A stretch of 26,645 nt of DNA, from contig JAAMPI010000753.1 of the NCBI GenBank assembly GCA_013054445.1, positions 1 to 26,645 on the forward strand, read 5' to 3'. Positions within the stretch are counted from its first letter, which is position 1. Each line of letters begins with the position of its first letter. Shown in pieces: positions 9,847-19,215 of this stretch. The notes beneath the pieces are model-generated. The model was given only the letters and a program-made list of their open reading frames with translations, had not been told where the DNA came from and ran no database searches. A program made the translations under genes and the position numbers. The DNA is from Cudoniella acicularis. Its lineage: Eukaryota > Ascomycota > Leotiomycetes > Helotiales > Helotiaceae.

Positions 9847-10638
9847 CTAACACTTTTCGTTGAAATGGTTAGTGTCGGTCACAATAACGTTATATCTGTC
9901 CGTGTCGAACATCTGGCCACGTGTATGAGGCTGCAGGTTAGAGGTAGAGATTGGGCAGTCGATAATAATGTCAGTGGCGTAGGTAGAGAGATAGTTGCAA
10001 TTGGGTGCAATAGCATAATCGTTCTATTAAAGGCAAGAGTTTTTAGCTTTACTCTTCAAAAATTAATGTAGACCAAATACATACGTCGTTACAAAGATAG
10101 ATACCACTATTCCATTGGCAGGAAATGCGAGAGCAACTTCTCCCGCCTATAGAACACGAACCAGGAAGTCTCTGAAGATATTGGATGTTATCGGCGACAG
10201 TTTCCTGGTTGGTCCAATCGAAGACGCTGCTGCATGAAGCGGGGCGGAGCTAACACCTGTCAGCTTTCTGCATTGATTACACGTTATTAATTTCTTCAGC
10301 ATACCATAGATCGTTTTGGAGACCCGTTGCCGTCAAGTTTCCGGTCGGGTTGAGTCCGAAGGACTCCGGTGTGAAGTCGGGGTTCAAAACTATGATCTGA
10401 GCGTGCACTGACTGTTTAAAAGTTAATATTTTTCTCATCAATATGCATGAGGCGAGTATGCTTGTGCTGATCCCATCAAAGTGACTTTGTGTCCTCCAGG
10501 GGTAATGGGCCCAATATATGTCATTGTTTCCATTGTGTACTGTGAGATATCAAAATCTCTGGTCTCGACTGTGGAGTTTGGAGCCGCGAGGACTTAAAGC
10601 CCGAAGATAGCGAATGTGGTGCGAATTGGGCACTTCAT
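9847..10638 (-). pseudogene. cysteine-rich small secreted protein gene with a stop in the signal peptide
   Basis: Four short exons on the minus strand fit with consistent phases: 10638-10462, 10411-10305, 10229-10085 and 10023-9847, separated by introns of 50, 75 and 61 bases, for 201 codons. The N-terminus is MKCPIRTTFAIFGL, then TAA (10596-10594), then VLAAPNST: a normal signal peptide apart from codon 15. The mature part contains eight cysteines, notably LPGSCSIGGRSCSRISC, WNSGIYLCND, IAPNC, IIIDC and a C-terminal KC. Serine/cysteine motifs of this kind recur in small secreted proteins of plant-associated ascomycetes; the function is unknown. TAA can derive from CAA by a CpA-to-TpA change. 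Intron 1 contains no GT and would need a rare GC-AG donor (GCATAC). All other codons are open, so loss looks recent or the stop is bypassed. Confidence 0.7.
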
Positions 10639-11129
10639 GATGAAATTGATTTGTTGATGTGGTGTTTTGGAAGTGATGTGAAAGAAGATTTCGTGGGAAT
10701 GAGTCTAGTGAGTCTGATGAAGATTGAGTGATGCAGAAGAAAAGAAAGTGGGAGATGCCATCTTTTATAAACTAATATTCTACTCCACAAACCCCTAATC
10801 TAAAGTCGCTTATTGCAAAATCGATCGTCTGTTATTTTGAATTCTCACTCCACAAGAAGAAGCCGAGATTGCAAACTATACCACCGTATGATTGAACTCA
10901 ACTCTCACCAGTTTGACAACCTGATATCAACATGCTCTCATCGAAAAGTATGAGCACTTCGCATTTGCCTAACCATTGCAATTGAGGCGAAAGGGGTACC
11001 GGGGCTTGTCAGTGTAGCCTGGCGCTCCTATGTCTGCTTTGGGACGACCCGGCAAAACTTTTAATCTTCAGCCACCTTTTGCAAGGACTCTCAAACGGGA
11101 TTTTCCGCCTGCGCCTCAAATCACTTCTT
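10639..11129. other. promoter region of the secreted-protein gene, otherwise empty
   Basis: This is the 5' flank of the minus-strand secreted-protein gene and the downstream flank of the F-box relic. No further exon, repeat or RNA gene is supported. Confidence 0.4.
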
Positions 11130-11251
11130 CGCCAAGAACCACCATTGCTCACGAGTCTCAACCTCATAGCACGCGTAAATATACGTGCTTGAATAAATTC
11201 AACAAAAATTTGTTCAAGTATCTCTGTCGCAATTTCTAGAAGGTGAACCAT
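11130..11251 (-). pseudogene. F-box N-terminal relic
   Basis: From the ATG at 11251 the frame reads MVHLLEIATEILEQIFVEF followed by a gap and RAMRLRLVS. This matches the F-box pattern LP-x-EIL-x2-IF ... LRLVS with the usual Pro replaced by Ala, as in several fungal F-box proteins. After the LRLVS segment the frame turns into a basic, low-information tail that does not resemble an F-box protein. A GTGAGC donor sits exactly there, but no matching exon was found downstream. F-box proteins recruit substrates to SCF ubiquitin ligases. It is either the first exon of a gene I cannot complete or a fragment; the short length limits certainty. Confidence 0.4.
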
Positions 11252-12226
11252 TATGAAAATTTTGGGTAAATCAAGAATTTAGAGGATGACGGATACGAGA
11301 CTGAATCTAAACCTAGTGACGTTTTGATGAAGGTTGGGGTTGGGGTGTGTAGAGGGGAAAAGGCGACTGCGGTCAAATCTACGAAGAACTGAGTGGGAAA
11401 TGAGTATTTCAAGAATTCTCATTCAGGCAGGAGCTGCAAAGCTGCACTGCCTCACTCCGAGTTGGTTTGTTGGTTCATGCTGTTGGTTTGAATGCTGAAT
11501 AAGCGCAGAGACCACGAGAGTGGTGAATTCTCAACACAAAAACGTCACATGAAAATAATAGCGCATTTTCAAGGAATGTAAAAAAATCAATGTTTAAAAT
11601 AGTACCAACCCCCTTTCACTCCATTCGCTTAACACGGCCCTTCGCCTAGGTGCTTTATCGAAAGAAAGGAGAGAGGCAGAGGGGCCGGTAAATTTTAAAC
11701 CCCACGCAAAAAGAGCTACGATCATGGCTTAAGTATCTCCACATTAAACCCCACTTAAATTAACCGACGCTATAATTCTGCCTCCGCTATACGGGCCAGC
11801 AAGAGAAAATAAAAATGATCACGTGATATTATCGAATTGGAACGATACTACATCCTTAATTGTACAAGTCATTTTATGGCATTGTTTAAACGAGTGTCAC
11901 GAGTTTAAATTATAGGAATATCGAAATCATATCCTTTTCTTCGTCAACTTGCCTATCAACGAGCAAGCGATCGGATTACAAATCCCCATTCACTACCCAC
12001 AAGATTTTAAAGTCAAGAAACCTTGGCTCGGATTGCTTTATAAACACCCCCGGCTTGTGATTTCATTTCTCCAATCAAAATTATTACTCGAGACTCTTTA
12101 GATTGTTGCTTCTGCAGAAACGATGTTTGTCAGCACAACACAGCGTCATTGCGGGCTACAGCCTTTTCTGATTGGCCACAGTACCGTCCGCGCAACCGGG
12201 TAACCATGTAGTTGCATTTCAAAGCA
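11252..12226. other. intergenic region, no gene seen
   Basis: Nearly 1 kb without a credible exon. It holds a palindromic ATCACGTGAT with an E-box core at 11818-11827. A TTTAAAC-rich AT stretch lies at 11880-11915. No RNA gene was recognised. Confidence 0.45.
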
Positions 12227-12353
12227 ACCAAAATAGGAAATCGGTCGTAGGTACCTGCATTTGCGAGGCCACACCTATGTTTTCGAGTTAATCTGAATGC
12301 AATACGCAGGAAGACCAAAGAGGAAACCGGTCGTAGAAAGCTGCATTACAACA
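12227..12353 (+). repeat. imperfect direct repeat upstream of the SDR gene
   Basis: Two copies of about 38-40 bases, 12227-12267 and 12313-12353, share ACCAAA, AGGAAA-CGGTCGTAG and CTGCATT in the same order, 86 bases apart. A weaker third version (AACCGGGTAACC ... TTGCATTTC) starts near 12194. They lie 250-400 bases before the SDR start and could be paired regulator sites or remains of a local duplication. Confidence 0.5.
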
Positions 12354-12598
12354 ACCCTAATCTGACTTTCGATTGAGTGTAATGTAAAGGCAGTCGGGTT
12401 GTTAATTCCCCCGCGTCCAAATGACGCATATTGTATTACAAAGACTTAGCACGGTAGGAGAAATTTCGATTTCTATATATTCACTATAATTCTTCATTTG
12501 CAGCAAAGATCAATTATCGAAATATCTCAACAAAATCATACCTCTCTCTTACTTTACAAACTATCTTTGGCCAGCCTCAGAAGAATCAAAAGAGCACC

Positions 12599-13686
12599 AT
12601 GGCTGAACCATTTGACCCCGATCAATTCACGACCCCTATGATGCCCACCAAGACCAAGCGTCGAGATCCATACCCAGCCATCCTTCCCACCAACCCACAG
12701 AATTCTCAAAAAGGCAAAATCATCGTTATCACAGGAGCCAGTACCGGAATTGGAAAGGTACATTCACTGCACCCTTGAAAACACCTTTCAAATTCTAATT
12801 TCTACAGGCTGCAGCAAAGGTCTGGATCGAAGCCGGAGCAACCGGGGTAGTCATCGCCGCCCGTCGCATTGAGGTTTTGGAGCAAGTTGCAAAGGAATTG
12901 AGAGCCATAAACCCTAACACAAAAGTCCTCCCCATCAAAGCCAATATCGTTTCCGTGGAAGACGCCAAGAATCTTTTTGCAACTGTCCAGAAGACTTTTG
13001 GTCGCCCGGCAGATGTCCTACTCAACAATGCAGGCGTCGTTGCTGACGATGAGCTTATTGGAGAGACTCCAATTGAGCAGTGGTGGAAATCATTCGTGAG
13101 ATATGCTTCCTAGCTTCCGCAAGTTACAAGCACTAACAGCTCATTAGGAGATCAATCTTAAGGGATGCTATATCATGAATCACGAGTTCATCCAATCCCA
13201 GCCAAATCCTAAAGAACCCGTCGGGACTATCATTACAGTGTCTTCTGGTCGTGCAACTGTGACTAGTAGTGGTGGTTCTTCTTACAATATCAGTAAGCTC
13301 GCCGAGCAGCGGCTGAACGAGCATCTTCAATTGGGTTAGTTATCCCTGTCATCCCCTATGCTTTCATTTGTAATCGATTAACGAAAACGTTAGAATACCC
13401 CACCCTTCGCGTCTTCACTACAATGCCAGGAATTGTTAAATCTCAGATGAACTCCGAAGATCCTTTCTGGTCTTTATACGCGCTCGACCATGCTGAATTG
13501 ACAGGTATGCTGGCTCTTTATTTGGTTCAAGAAAGAGCAGACTACTTGAAAGGTAGTATGGTGGGTGTAAATTGGGATGTGGAGGAGTTGGAGCAGCATA
13601 AAGAGAGGATCGAGAAGGAAAAGCTGCTGCAAACTTCTTGGTTGCCGATTTTGCCTTGGAATGGTGGGAAGGGACTTGATGGTTGA
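12599..13686 (+). CDS. short-chain dehydrogenase/reductase (SDR), intact
   Basis: Four exons: 12599-12757, 12808-13095, 13148-13334 and 13394-13686 (introns 50, 52 and 59 bases; phases agree), 308 residues. The ATG sits in a strong context (CACCATGGCT). Classical SDR marks are all present: the nucleotide-binding TGASTGIG (residues 45-52), NNAG (126-129), the Asn of INLKG (152), the catalytic Ser of TVSSG (about 181), and YNISK with Tyr195 and Lys199. It should be a soluble NAD(P)(H)-dependent oxidoreductase. There is no signal peptide, and the substrate cannot be told from sequence. A charged tail (EELEQHKERIEKEK) followed by WLPILPWNGGKGL ends the protein. Possible membership of the same former cluster as the neighbouring AKR and DUF4188 genes is inferred from position only. 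Confidence 0.93.
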
Positions 13687-14593
13687 GAAAGGCCTTGAGA
13701 GATGCTGCATATTCATTGCAGGGTGCTTTTTCGATTGCTTGATCTCGTAGTATTAGGCCTATGGGGTTCTTTTGTAAGCAGTTCTTGGGACTGCCCGCTA
13801 AACTATCCTTCTGCCGGTACTCCGCACCGCGAAATGGCACAAAACATTTCAAATATGTTCTCTACTATGAGACGTTATTAGAAAACACAGTAGTTCGGTG
13901 CACTTTAGTATATCTTCTTATATGCATTATTCATATCGTTAAACTTTTCATTTGGTGGTTGTTTAATATCTTTTAAGCGTTTGGTGCAACCTTGCCTTTT
14001 AACAGCTGAGGCAACAGGGACTTGGACGCTGTGATTTGGCCGACTACTACAATATCGCCCTATTTCGGCGGACATTGATTAAACCGAAATTATAGATTTG
14101 CGCAATTGCTATTAACGAGCTAAGCATGCATTAAGTCATTCCTCCACGTTTATTTGATTGGAATGTACTTTGAAATATTTAAGTCAGGGTCGTTGGCAGG
14201 CTCCCGCGCGTGCTGTTATAATTTAGGGAACGCTCCCTGAAATACAGGCACCAATATGCTGTAACTTAGCGAACAGCCCCTCTAAGCCACCTCCGCCTCG
14301 CCCTCTTTTTACTTCTTTATTTTCGTAGTTTTTTACAAGCATAGGTTAAGCCCCTGTGTGTGTTTCTTTATTATGTATTTCGAATCTAACCTTGAATTAT
14401 CACATAATACGGCATAAATGGCAAAGAAAAGGGGGGGGGAAATTGCGGTGCCATTCAGTCGCTTGGCTAAATGAACGAGGACTTACCAAATGGCACGTTA
14501 TAAAACGACAAAAAGACTTTAGAAATTCCATTTCCATGGTTTCTACCACCTTTTGTTTGGTTGTCGCATGTATACAGGAAAAACGGATGATAA
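13687..14593. other. intergenic region between converging SDR and AKR genes
   Basis: This holds the 3' flanks of both genes. A G9 run lies near 14431-14439. A short imperfect inverted repeat, AGGGAACGCTCCCT, lies at about 14225-14238. Open frames at 13761-13976 and 14356-14616 lack any domain or intron structure and are not called. Confidence 0.45.
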
Positions 14594-15750
14594 TTAATGG
14601 AAATAAGGGGCAGTAACGCCCTTGACCTTCGCCCACCCTTCATCAAAAGCTTTCACCACCTCTTCCGGAAGCGGCCCCTTTTCCAAGTTCGTCAGATTTT
14701 CCTCCAACTGTGCGGCACTGCTTGCTCCAATAATTATCGCATCACCAAATTCCCTCTTTAGCAATGAATGATTTGTGATCCACCTGAGCGCCGCCTCTGC
14801 TTCACTGATGCCATGCTTCTTCACCACCTATAAGAGAAATTAAAATCAGTATTGCGCAAGCAGAGTAAAAGTGGAGGTGTGAACTGAAAAACATACCGGT
14901 CTCAAGATGTCCAGAGCATCAAAATACTCCTCCTTCCAATAACGCCTACGGTAATTCTGTCCCTGCCTCCTGTTCGGATCAAACCTAGATCCCTCCTCGA
15001 TCTCGGCATCCGCATTCAACATTTCCCGCGTGTATCTGGATGTCAAGTACCCTCCAGCAAGCGGATTGAACGCATAAAACCCAATCCCATACTTCCTCAA
15101 ACAAGGAAACAATTCTGGCTCCACCGCACGATGAAGCGCGTTATAAACGCCTTGATAAACAGCAGGTTTGATCCAACCATTTCTATCGCAAATCTCACAA
15201 ATCTGAGCAACTTCCCAAGCGGCATAATTACTAATGCCAAATCTGCGAAAATAGCCTTCCTTGTGAAGATTATTGACTTCACGGAGGGTGGTCTCGTAGG
15301 GTGTGCTTCTGTCCGGAGCATGCAGGTACCACATATCGACTTTGTCTGCCTTTAAACTCTCCAGGGATTTCTTCAATGCAAGGCGCAGATGTTCAGGGGA
15401 GTGAGTGGTTTTGACATCTGGGCCAAGACCGAGATCAGTACGTGGAGAGAATTTCGTGTCCATGATGATGCCGCGGTCTTGCCAGTGCAATTGGCCGAGA
15501 TATTTCTCTGAGCTACCGCCGCCGTAGACGATTGCGGTGTCGATTTCTGAGTGGCCGTATTTTTGGAAGACATCAAGGATTGATGCACTTTCTTCGAGGG
15601 TGTGCACGCGGGCTTGTTCGGCGCCTGTAGCTTTTGTGTTAGTGTTGGTGTAAAGGTGGGGTAAAGGGGTGGTGGATTGTATGTACCTTTCTTGCCCAGC
15701 GTCATGGCGCCGAACACGATGTCCACGGAAGTTTTAGCAGCCTGTGCCAT
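14594..15750 (-). CDS. aldo-keto reductase, aflatoxin-aldehyde-reductase-like (AKR7 type)
   Basis: Three exons on the minus strand: 15750-15687, 15624-14897 and 14827-14594, introns of 62 and 69 bases, 341 residues, the usual length for the family. The catalytic tetrad is visible: Asp50 and Tyr55 in IDTAIVYGGG, Lys79 in IIMDTKFSP and His123 in MWYLHAPD. Other marks are FRRFGISNYAAWEV, GIGFYAFNPLAGGYLTSRY and, near the end, IIIGASSAAQLEEN, which contacts NADPH. It should be a cytosolic NADPH-dependent reductase of aldehydes or ketones. A TATATA sequence lies about 75 bases upstream of the ATG (plus-strand 15825-15832). The start at 15750 gives MAQAAKTSVDIVFGAM; an upstream in-frame TTG is not needed. 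No lesion was seen. Confidence 0.94.
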
Positions 15751-16173
15751 TTTGAATAGTTTCAATTGACGATTTTGTTGATTGTAGAGTATGTGAATGA
15801 TGAATTGGTGATGGGTCGGAGACAGTATATAAGTTCCGTGGTGGATAGATCGGATGGGGATAAGCGGGTTTAAGAAACAGAAACGACATCACTTCATTCT
15901 GCCACATTTTTCCGCCATCGGCTGATTACTGGACTACTGCGAAACTGTAGTTTTGTTTTTCCGGTTCTTGGTGATGAAGTGCGCATGAATTTGCTAAAGT
16001 TCTACTTGAAACTTCACTAATCATTTTTTCCAAACCCCGAGTTTGCAAGTTGCCAGATAGCAATTGCCCAAAAACACCTTCTCGGCGCCTCTTTTCTTTC
16101 CGGGCGAGAGGTCATAAAACAACAAAAAAAAAACAACTTGAAAGGCCAATGGTTTATCCAATTCAAAATACAT
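15751..16173. promoter_or_regulatory. AKR promoter and RNA ligase 3' flank
   Basis: This is a tandem minus-strand gap of about 420 bases. The TATA-like element of the AKR gene lies at 15825-15832 and an A-run at 16126-16133. No additional exon is supported. Confidence 0.45.
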
Positions 16174-17316
16174 TCAAGACTTTCCAACCTTAAGTGCCGC
16201 CATTTCCTCCGCAAAGGATTCTGGGCTTTCCAGCTTTTGCAAGTACCATTCTTTGCTCAACCACACTACCTTTTTCTGCAAGATATCTTTGTCTACCTCT
16301 AGCCGTTCCATCTCTTCCTTCTCCTCAGCATTCACATCTTCCCACATCCATTTGATGTATACCGCAATTCCCTTCATATCCCTTCGGATTCTCATCTCAC
16401 TCATATAATCCCATCCTTGCTGTAATCTATTCTTCGTCACAACAGCTTGCGCAAATTCATTTGCCTTCGCCAGCTTATTCTTTTTTCCACTTGTGTCTTT
16501 CTTCAGCTTTTCAGTCATGGTAACAGCATGGAGAGGTCCTTTGGTCTTGAACCAATATCTGGCGTCGCTTCCCAGTGGATGTGCCATTTTCCACACGATT
16601 CCTTCTCCGATGCCGGAAATTCCAAAGGTTTTCGCGAAGGGACATTCCTTCTCTACTTCCAGGGTATGATTTTGCAAGATTTCTGTGCTTTTCGCAATGT
16701 TTTTAAGGTCTAATTCCTCATGGTAAAACCCGCCCCGAGAAATATTGTATATCCCCGCCGCCTCAAGATCTATATTGGCGTACAGTTCATCAGGAAGCCA
16801 AGCGTTGTTGATAGAAACAGAGAGAATGACAAAATGTCTGTCTGCAATTTTGGAGATTGCTACATTCTTCTGGACGCCAGGACCGATCCATTCGCCGGCA
16901 ATGATGGTGGGGTATTCTTCATCGATTTCGACGTCGGGATTCAGTGTTCGAAATCTTTCCCGGTATCGCTTTTTCAGGGCTTTCAGTCGTTTTTCCAGGG
17001 GAACCAATGTTTTAGCGATATCGTAGACGTCCTTTTCCATTGTGAGCCCAACCATGTTCCGAGATTGAAGAACAATGTCGTCGTTTCGATCGATGACGAT
17101 ATCGGCATGTGCGCCGTGGAGTTTGACGGTACCGACGAGAGGGATGACGGCGCTGTGGAATTCGATTTTTTCTTCTAGAGACTCGAACTCCTTGGACTTT
17201 TTGTATTTTTCGACGGCGTCGCTCACTTTGAAGATTTTTGGAAAAAGCGTGCTGGGCCTTTCCGAGGTCGGTGACTCTTCTATCTCCGGGACGGTGTTGA
17301 TGGTTGAGAGAGACAT
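16174..17316 (-). CDS. RNA ligase-family nucleotidyltransferase, intronless
   Basis: A single exon of 380 residues. The ATG at 17316 (MSLSTINTVPE) is chosen because the 12 bases before it in frame begin with TTG, not ATG. Covalent nucleotidyltransferase motifs are in order: motif I KLHG with the adenylated Lys65 (TVKLHGAHAD), motif III-like AGEWIGPGVQKNVAIS with Glu142, motif IV GEGIVWK (Glu238), and motif V FKTKG (Lys257 and Lys259). The C-terminal third is helical and charged. The domain organisation is a stand-alone ligase; there is no kinase or phosphodiesterase domain as in tRNA ligase Trl1. The expected chemistry is ATP-dependent sealing of RNA ends; the natural substrate of such stand-alone fungal ligases is not known to me. 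No signal peptide is present and the frame is fully intact. Confidence 0.88.
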   Translation of the reverse strand: MSLSTINTVPEIEESPTSERPSTLFPKIFKVSDAVEKYKKSKEFESLEEKIEFHSAVIPLVGTVKLHGAHADIVIDRNDDIVLQSRNMVGLTMEKDVYDIAKTLVPLEKRLKALKKRYRERFRTLNPDVEIDEEYPTIIAGEWIGPGVQKNVAISKIADRHFVILSVSINNAWLPDELYANIDLEAAGIYNISRGGFYHEELDLKNIAKSTEILQNHTLEVEKECPFAKTFGISGIGEGIVWKMAHPLGSDARYWFKTKGPLHAVTMTEKLKKDTSGKKNKLAKANEFAQAVVTKNRLQQGWDYMSEMRIRRDMKGIAVYIKWMWEDVNAEEKEEMERLEVDKDILQKKVVWLSKEWYLQKLESPESFAEEMAALKVGKS

Positions 17317-17782
17317 CTCGAAGTCCAAAATCGTGTGCCAAAAAGGGTTTCAGATTCAGGCGCTGGAGCTTGTTGTCCGGGAAAAGCTCCAAGGGTTCCT
17401 GTCCGTCGGATGTGTGTTGTGAATAATATATAGCATATATTTTAGGGTCGAAAGTCGTGGAGAGAACCGATCGTGAACCAGATGTGTAATTGACCAGTCC
17501 GAAAAGAAAGCCGCAATCAAGGTCACCTGGGCAAAAATTTATTTCAGGACTGCTGGAAACACTCTCGAAAGTTAAAACTTCTCAGTAAATGGATGAACTC
17601 ATATATAATTGATGCTCTCAACAACATGACGCAAATTGAGACAGCATGTGACTCACGCCGCAGAGCAAAGCTAAGCCCCCCTTTGGCATAAGCGAGAGGC
17701 TTTGACCCCTAAAACAAGCTAGGATTTTTATGCTTAACGTGAAAATGGCTTTGGTACTAACAATTTTATTTTGTGGCCACAG
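17317..17782. other. 5' flank of the RNA ligase gene
   Basis: This is the presumed promoter of the minus-strand RNA ligase; an AT-rich ATAATATATAGCATATATTT lies at about 17423-17442. No coding exon is supported. Confidence 0.4.
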
Positions 17783-17990
17783 CTATTCCAGGTTGTCTCT
17801 TTTACCAGGATGAGTGCAACCACCGTTGTATAGAGGTGTACCATCGTTCGTCGAGTCAGCGACGGAATAGCAGAACAATAGTGAGTCTTGAATTGAAATG
17901 GCGAGACTAGCTGACCAAGGGACTTGAGGATTGAATCCGCCAGACAGAATGGTGCTTGTCCCGTAGCATATGCTCAAATTTATATAGGTC
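17783..17990 (-). other. possible 3' exon of an unidentified minus-strand gene
   Basis: One minus frame ending in TAG reads SICYGTSTILSGGFNPQVPW and then SASLAISIQDSLLFCYSVAD and STNDGTPLYNGGCTHPGK. Three cysteines and a soluble composition resemble the end of a small secreted protein. I found no matching signal-peptide exon upstream, and the family is not recognised. It could be a relic or a chance frame. Confidence 0.22.
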
Positions 17991-18039
17991 GAGGAATAAA
18001 TATAGAGTTTCAATAACATTTAGGTATACGAAACAAAAA

Positions 18040-18640
18040 AATGAGACCTGATAGGCAATTCTGCCGGGCGGTGAAGAACTGCTCGCCGCGTTTGATGACT
18101 AAGGCGGAATCACTCCTCAAGCTGGTTCAAAGGCCGGAACGCTGCTCTACACTTCAAAAACATCACTGCACTCAGTCAAAGACCAAAGATATGCCCATCT
18201 ACAACACTTCTTTAATCCGCAAGCGAATTCGAGTCTACACCAGACCATCCGAGTCACTGCGAGCAACGATTCCACAGCAACCGCTTCTCCCTTCGAAATT
18301 CCGAGACTTTGCGACTTTGAAGTGTCGCCCCTCAGTGAAAGGCCCATTCGCATTGTGTCCGCCAATACAAGGAATTGGGATCGTTTGTTAGAGTCCAGAG
18401 GCAATATGGGGAATATACGAAAATGAGCGAAGCAGTGTTCAGCTAAGAATTTGTTGTCGAATCGTTTACGAAGCATCTCGAATTGCTTCTCGCGATGATC
18501 TTTTGCTACTCGCACCAAATCCCGAAGCCTGTAGGACGGACGATACTGCGAAAACCCCAACAGACCAGAGGGTCGAGCAAGGACGCGATTGCGGGCTGAA
18601 ATAGGACAATGCATAAAAATGGGAAACAGAACCAATCTCG
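18040..18640. other. dense open frames without recognised product
   Basis: This block is less AT-rich than its flanks and is open in several frames on both strands. Forward, one stop-free frame runs from about 18105 to TGA at 18424 (includes RPIRIVSANTRNWDRLLESR). Overlapping it, another frame runs to TAG near 18603 (includes RICCRIVYEASRIASRDDLL). The two could be one protein with a frame break, but neither has a clear start, splice signals or a domain I know. The minus-strand frames across 18147-19023 are also anonymous. Nothing firm can be called. Confidence 0.25.
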
Positions 18641-19114
18641 TGGACTAGATTTATCAACGTCAAGTCAATTACAATGCTGCGTCCACGAACACGACAACAA
18701 GCAAATAACTCTTTGTGGAACAATAACGGGCTGATAGCGACTGGATTGTCTCCACCGCTCTGAACAAACGAGATGGGGCTGTTGAGCGAGGGAAAGCGGA
18801 GTGTACCACTATTTAATTTTCCCCTCTTCTCCGTAAATGCCGGTTTCCTGATCTGCAATCTGCCATTTGCGTAATTTCTGCATCTCATATCTACTTCAAC
18901 CTTCTTATTTTGATCTCTCCAATCGACGATTGGAGACTGATGAATTCTTGCTTGGATTCCTCCTCCAATCAAATCTGCGCGCACATATTCTCGGCAAACA
19001 AAACATCTCCGCTCCTGTTTCAACTTTCGCTTTGGGAAACCTTAAGCAGGCGTTATGATTCACAATCACCGAGAATCCAAGGTCATTGACTCCCACAACT
19101 CTGGCCCCGAGAAG

Positions 19115-19122
19115 TATATAAG
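19115..19122 (+). promoter_or_regulatory. TATA-like element of the chitinase gene
   Basis: TATATAAG lies 94 bases upstream of the chitinase ATG, a normal position for a strongly regulated secreted enzyme gene. Confidence 0.5.
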
Positions 19123-19215
19123 TAGTAGGCTGCAACTCATTTCTGTCCTTCATTCTTCTCTCCAGCCCACAGCATTGTTTATTACCTTTCCTTTAATTTT
19201 TAAGATCCAATAGCC

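Noticed and set aside
9865..10071. 68-residue forward frame
   Set aside because: Antisense to the last exon and intron of the secreted-protein gene, whose phased exon structure is much better supported.
11816..11828. TGATCACGTGATA palindrome as a specific regulator site
   Set aside because: A single E-box-like palindrome, far from any supported start; not enough to call an operator.
13436..13852. 138-residue minus-strand frame
   Set aside because: Antisense to the last SDR exon and its 3' flank; no domain.
16720..17178. 152-residue forward frame
   Set aside because: Antisense to the RNA ligase, whose catalytic motifs define the coding strand.
18466..19023. 185-residue minus-strand frame
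   Set aside because: Long, but without a domain, signal peptide or coherent composition; part of an anonymous block open in several frames.
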